64,000 nt of DNA from Streblospio benedicti (lineage: Eukaryota; Annelida; Polychaeta; Spionida; Spionidae), in the NCBI GenBank assembly GCA_019095985.1, contig CM032662.1, positions 38,430,182 to 38,494,181 of the forward strand. The letters run 5' to 3'. Each line of letters opens with the position of its first letter. The first letter of the stretch is position 1. The position numbers and the translations under genes are program-made. The notes under the pieces are model-generated. The model was not told the origin of the DNA and did no database searches. It saw only the letters and a list, made by a program, of their open reading frames with translations. Shown piece after piece: positions 62,130 to 64,000 of this stretch.

Positions 62130-62880
62130 TCACATTTGATCAAATTGATCAAATTCTTGACTTTTTGTATTATCTGCTACGATAATTTCTTTAACTTTAA
62201 TTCCATTTCTATACAATTTATACATGTATGCTGGCAAACGAGAGACATTCTCTGCTTCAGGCAACTCGGGTAATGCATCTGTCTCACACTCCAAGTAGTA
62301 TTTATGAATGGGCTAGGATGCTGATATAAATGCATATCGTACTGTCCAAATACGGACAATTGTAGTAAAATGGGCCGGGCTATAGTAGAAATGTGTCAGT
62401 TAAATCAAGCTTTCATGGACAAATTTCTACTTTAACCCCGCCCATTTTACTCTAATTTAACATTCTACGTAAAAAAGCGTGCACTTGACATATTCTTTAA
62501 ACCATCACCCATATCAATAATAACGTGAGTCGCACTGAACATAATCTATGAATGCATTCCTCCATACTGTGGCAGTTTTTAAATCATGATACACAAAGTT
62601 AGTTATTTAAATGCATGATTTTGGGACTTTGTAGGGTAGAGTGTGAGAAAAGGGTAAATCATAATGTGTTTGTGTACGATATGATATCATGTCAGTAAAG
62701 AATGACGATCTCACGTCAATCCTGACAAAGTCTTCAATTTGCATTTCCATAGTTAAAGCACCAATCTTTGGAGCCCTAAGCTTGCATAAACCAAACCAAA
62801 TTGCAAACAAATCACACACAACTGTTTTAGAGTTTTGTTTTTGGCTATTAGAGTCACTCACTAACATTAGCTGGCTGACT
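62130..62880 (-). pseudogene. Ruined third thioredoxin domain of copy D
   Basis: Two pieces align with the third domain of copy C: 62712-62880 (KTVVCDLFAIWFGLC to FVRIDV) and 62130-62283 (DALPELPEAENVSRL to the end). A ~430-base insertion separates them, and it contains the hairpin at 62363-62451. In front of the domain the reading frame of copy D ends at 62867, and the domain itself is in another frame. The active site is FGLC, lacking the nucleophilic Cys and the Trp pairing. The domain is therefore not translated as part of copy D. This is decay of a host gene, not a mobile element. Confidence 0.85.
62363..62451. mobile_element. Small hairpin MITE inside the ruined thioredoxin domain
   Basis: AGTAAAATGGGCCGGGCTAT pairs with the reverse complement at 62423-62451 (26 of 29 positions). 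The loop of 30 bases contains GTCAGTTAAATCAAGC. Confidence 0.75.
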
Positions 62881-64000
62881 CATACAGCTGGCTTCGGGGC
62901 CTTTCTTGACTCAAATCTTGTGTGACTGCCACTGTTGGCTGTGTCGTCATGTTTTCATTAATCAAGTCTTTGAGCTTTTGTATATCTTTTCCCACAAATT
63001 TTGCGACTTCAATTCCATTTCTGTACAACTTAAATGTTGGCATAGAATAGATTTTCTCTTCTGCAGCCAATTCTGGTAATTCATCTATGTCAATCTTGAC
63101 AAATTCTACATTTTGCATTTCGTCAGCCAGAATCTCCAGCTGTGGAGCAATTACCCTACATGGAGCATTCCATCTTACAAAGAAACTACACACAACCAGT
63201 TTAGAGCTTTTTTTGGCTGTTCTAAATTCAGCAGTTGATGATAGATGTGAGACACCCCATGATTTTGTGCTACTTTCTTTCGATTTTAGTTGGTCGAATA
63301 CCATGGTGTGCTTCGCAACATTTTCAGCAATCAAATCCTTGACTTTTTGTATATTTGATCCCGTAAATCGTCCAACTTCGATTCCATTTCGGTACAGTTT
63401 AAATGTTGGCAATGAGAGAACATTTTCTCTTACAGCTAACTCAGATAGTTCATCTACATCAATCTTCAAAAAATCTACATTAGTCATTTCTGCAGCTAGA
63501 GCTTCCATTTGTGGAGCAATGATCCTATATGGTCCACACCATGGTGCAAAGAATTCACATACGACTAGCTTAGAGCTTTTTTTGGCTATTCTAAATTCAT
63601 CCATTGATAATATTTGTTTAACTCCAAACATTGTCTTGACATTGCCTTCTTCACTTGGAGACACATTTTCGTCAGTTTGGATTTCAGTAGGTGTTGATAA
63701 TAGTGGCATTTTTGTATGTCTCCAGTACATAATGATTAGTTTTAGAAAGAAAGCAGCACAAGCTATAGCCTCTAACACCACAGAGAAAATGGAATTTGTC
63801 GCTCCAGCAACATAATTGGAATCAATACTTCCAGCTAAGAAAATGATGATGACTATATAAGGACTGAAAAGGTATCGCACATATCTGTCGAGCAAAATGG
63901 TTTCCAAAATAGCCCATACGATCATTTCTAGTGTTAGTATTGCGAGGCAGACAGCACAGGCCTTTTCCTCTGCCATATTGCCAACGTGAATCAGTGCAAT
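62867..64000 (-). CDS. TspO/MBR-like membrane protein fused to two thioredoxin domains, copy D (partial)
   Basis: The frame is open at the window edge (residues aligning with AIVLIHVSNM of copy C) and runs to a TAA at 62867, 377 residues visible. It includes the last three membrane segments (ILLDRYVRYLFSPYIVIII, NSIFSVVLEAIACAAFFLK), then two thioredoxin domains. Domain 1 has WCGPY where WCGPC is expected, so the resolving Cys is lost. Domain 2 has WNAPC, so the nucleophilic Cys is lost. Both keep cis-Pro loops (SLPTF, SMPTF) and the IDVDELSEL/IDIDELPEL strand. The protein then ends in a short frame-shifted tail (QERPRSQLYESAS) where copy C has its third domain. Whole upstream exons lie outside the window. 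Confidence 0.88.
   Translation of the reverse strand: MALIHVGNMAEEKACAVCLAILTLEMIVWAILETILLDRYVRYLFSPYIVIIIFLAGSIDSNYVAGATNSIFSVVLEAIACAAFFLKLIIMYWRHTKMPLLSTPTEIQTDENVSPSEEGNVKTMFGVKQILSMDEFRIAKKSSKLVVCEFFAPWCGPYRIIAPQMEALAAEMTNVDFLKIDVDELSELAVRENVLSLPTFKLYRNGIEVGRFTGSNIQKVKDLIAENVAKHTMVFDQLKSKESSTKSWGVSHLSSTAEFRTAKKSSKLVVCSFFVRWNAPCRVIAPQLEILADEMQNVEFVKIDIDELPELAAEEKIYSMPTFKLYRNGIEVAKFVGKDIQKLKDLINENMTTQPTVAVTQDLSQERPRSQLYESAS

Noticed and set aside
63087-63815. 242-residue plus-strand frame opposite copy D, and similar frames opposite copy C
   Set aside because: They mirror the thioredoxin coding strand and look like complements of conserved codons (SILTNSTF, ARASIFGA). No independent signal.
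51415-64000. Prokaryotic contamination, because TspO and thioredoxin are common in bacteria
   Set aside because: All copies have spliced exons with shared intron positions and sit among eukaryotic repeats.

Overview
The window looks like nuclear DNA from an AT-rich marine invertebrate (bilaterian). Coding is split into short exons by kilobase introns. Two genes end in the metazoan histone-mRNA stem-loop, and the introns are full of PIF/Harbinger, pogo-like, hairpin (MITE), SINE-like and Penelope-like repeats. The species cannot be fixed from sequence alone; a lancelet, hemichordate or mollusc all fit. There is one 100-base assembly gap (44081-44180).

Region by region. 0.2-23.5 kb, minus strand: one gene of at least nine coding exons. 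A repetitive Gln/Tyr/Ser-rich N-terminus is spliced to a SEC14/CRAL-TRIO domain and a coiled-coil/spectrin-like tail (SESTD1/MCF2L/TRIO-type). Its largest intron in the 3' half carries a 5 kb Harbinger transposon with transposase and MADF partner on opposite strands. 29.3-64 kb, minus strand: four tandem paralogues of a multi-pass membrane protein resembling the tryptophan-rich sensory protein (TspO/MBR) family. Copy A (29318-40064) is GC-rich with six coding exons. Copies B (51415-53976), C (55984-60362) and D (62867 to beyond 64000) are AT-rich, and in B and C the last three exons of A are merged into one. C and D continue without an intron into tandem thioredoxin domains: three in C with intact CxxC sites, two plus a ruined third in D.

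Between A and B, on the plus strand, lie two short intronless loci with TATA boxes and perfect histone-type 3' stem-loops (44.3-44.93 kb and 47.1-47.57 kb). Their reading frames do not look like histones. One encodes a basic, Pro/Ser-rich 106-residue protein ending in a SUMO-interaction-like acidic tail; the other has interrupted frames. Both are followed by C-rich tandem repeats.

The strongest candidates for new biology are the TspO-like/thioredoxin fusion family, including complementary loss of active-site cysteines in copy D, and the pair of non-histone genes with histone-type 3' ends. A recurrent SINE tail sitting next to splice acceptors is a third pattern worth attention.
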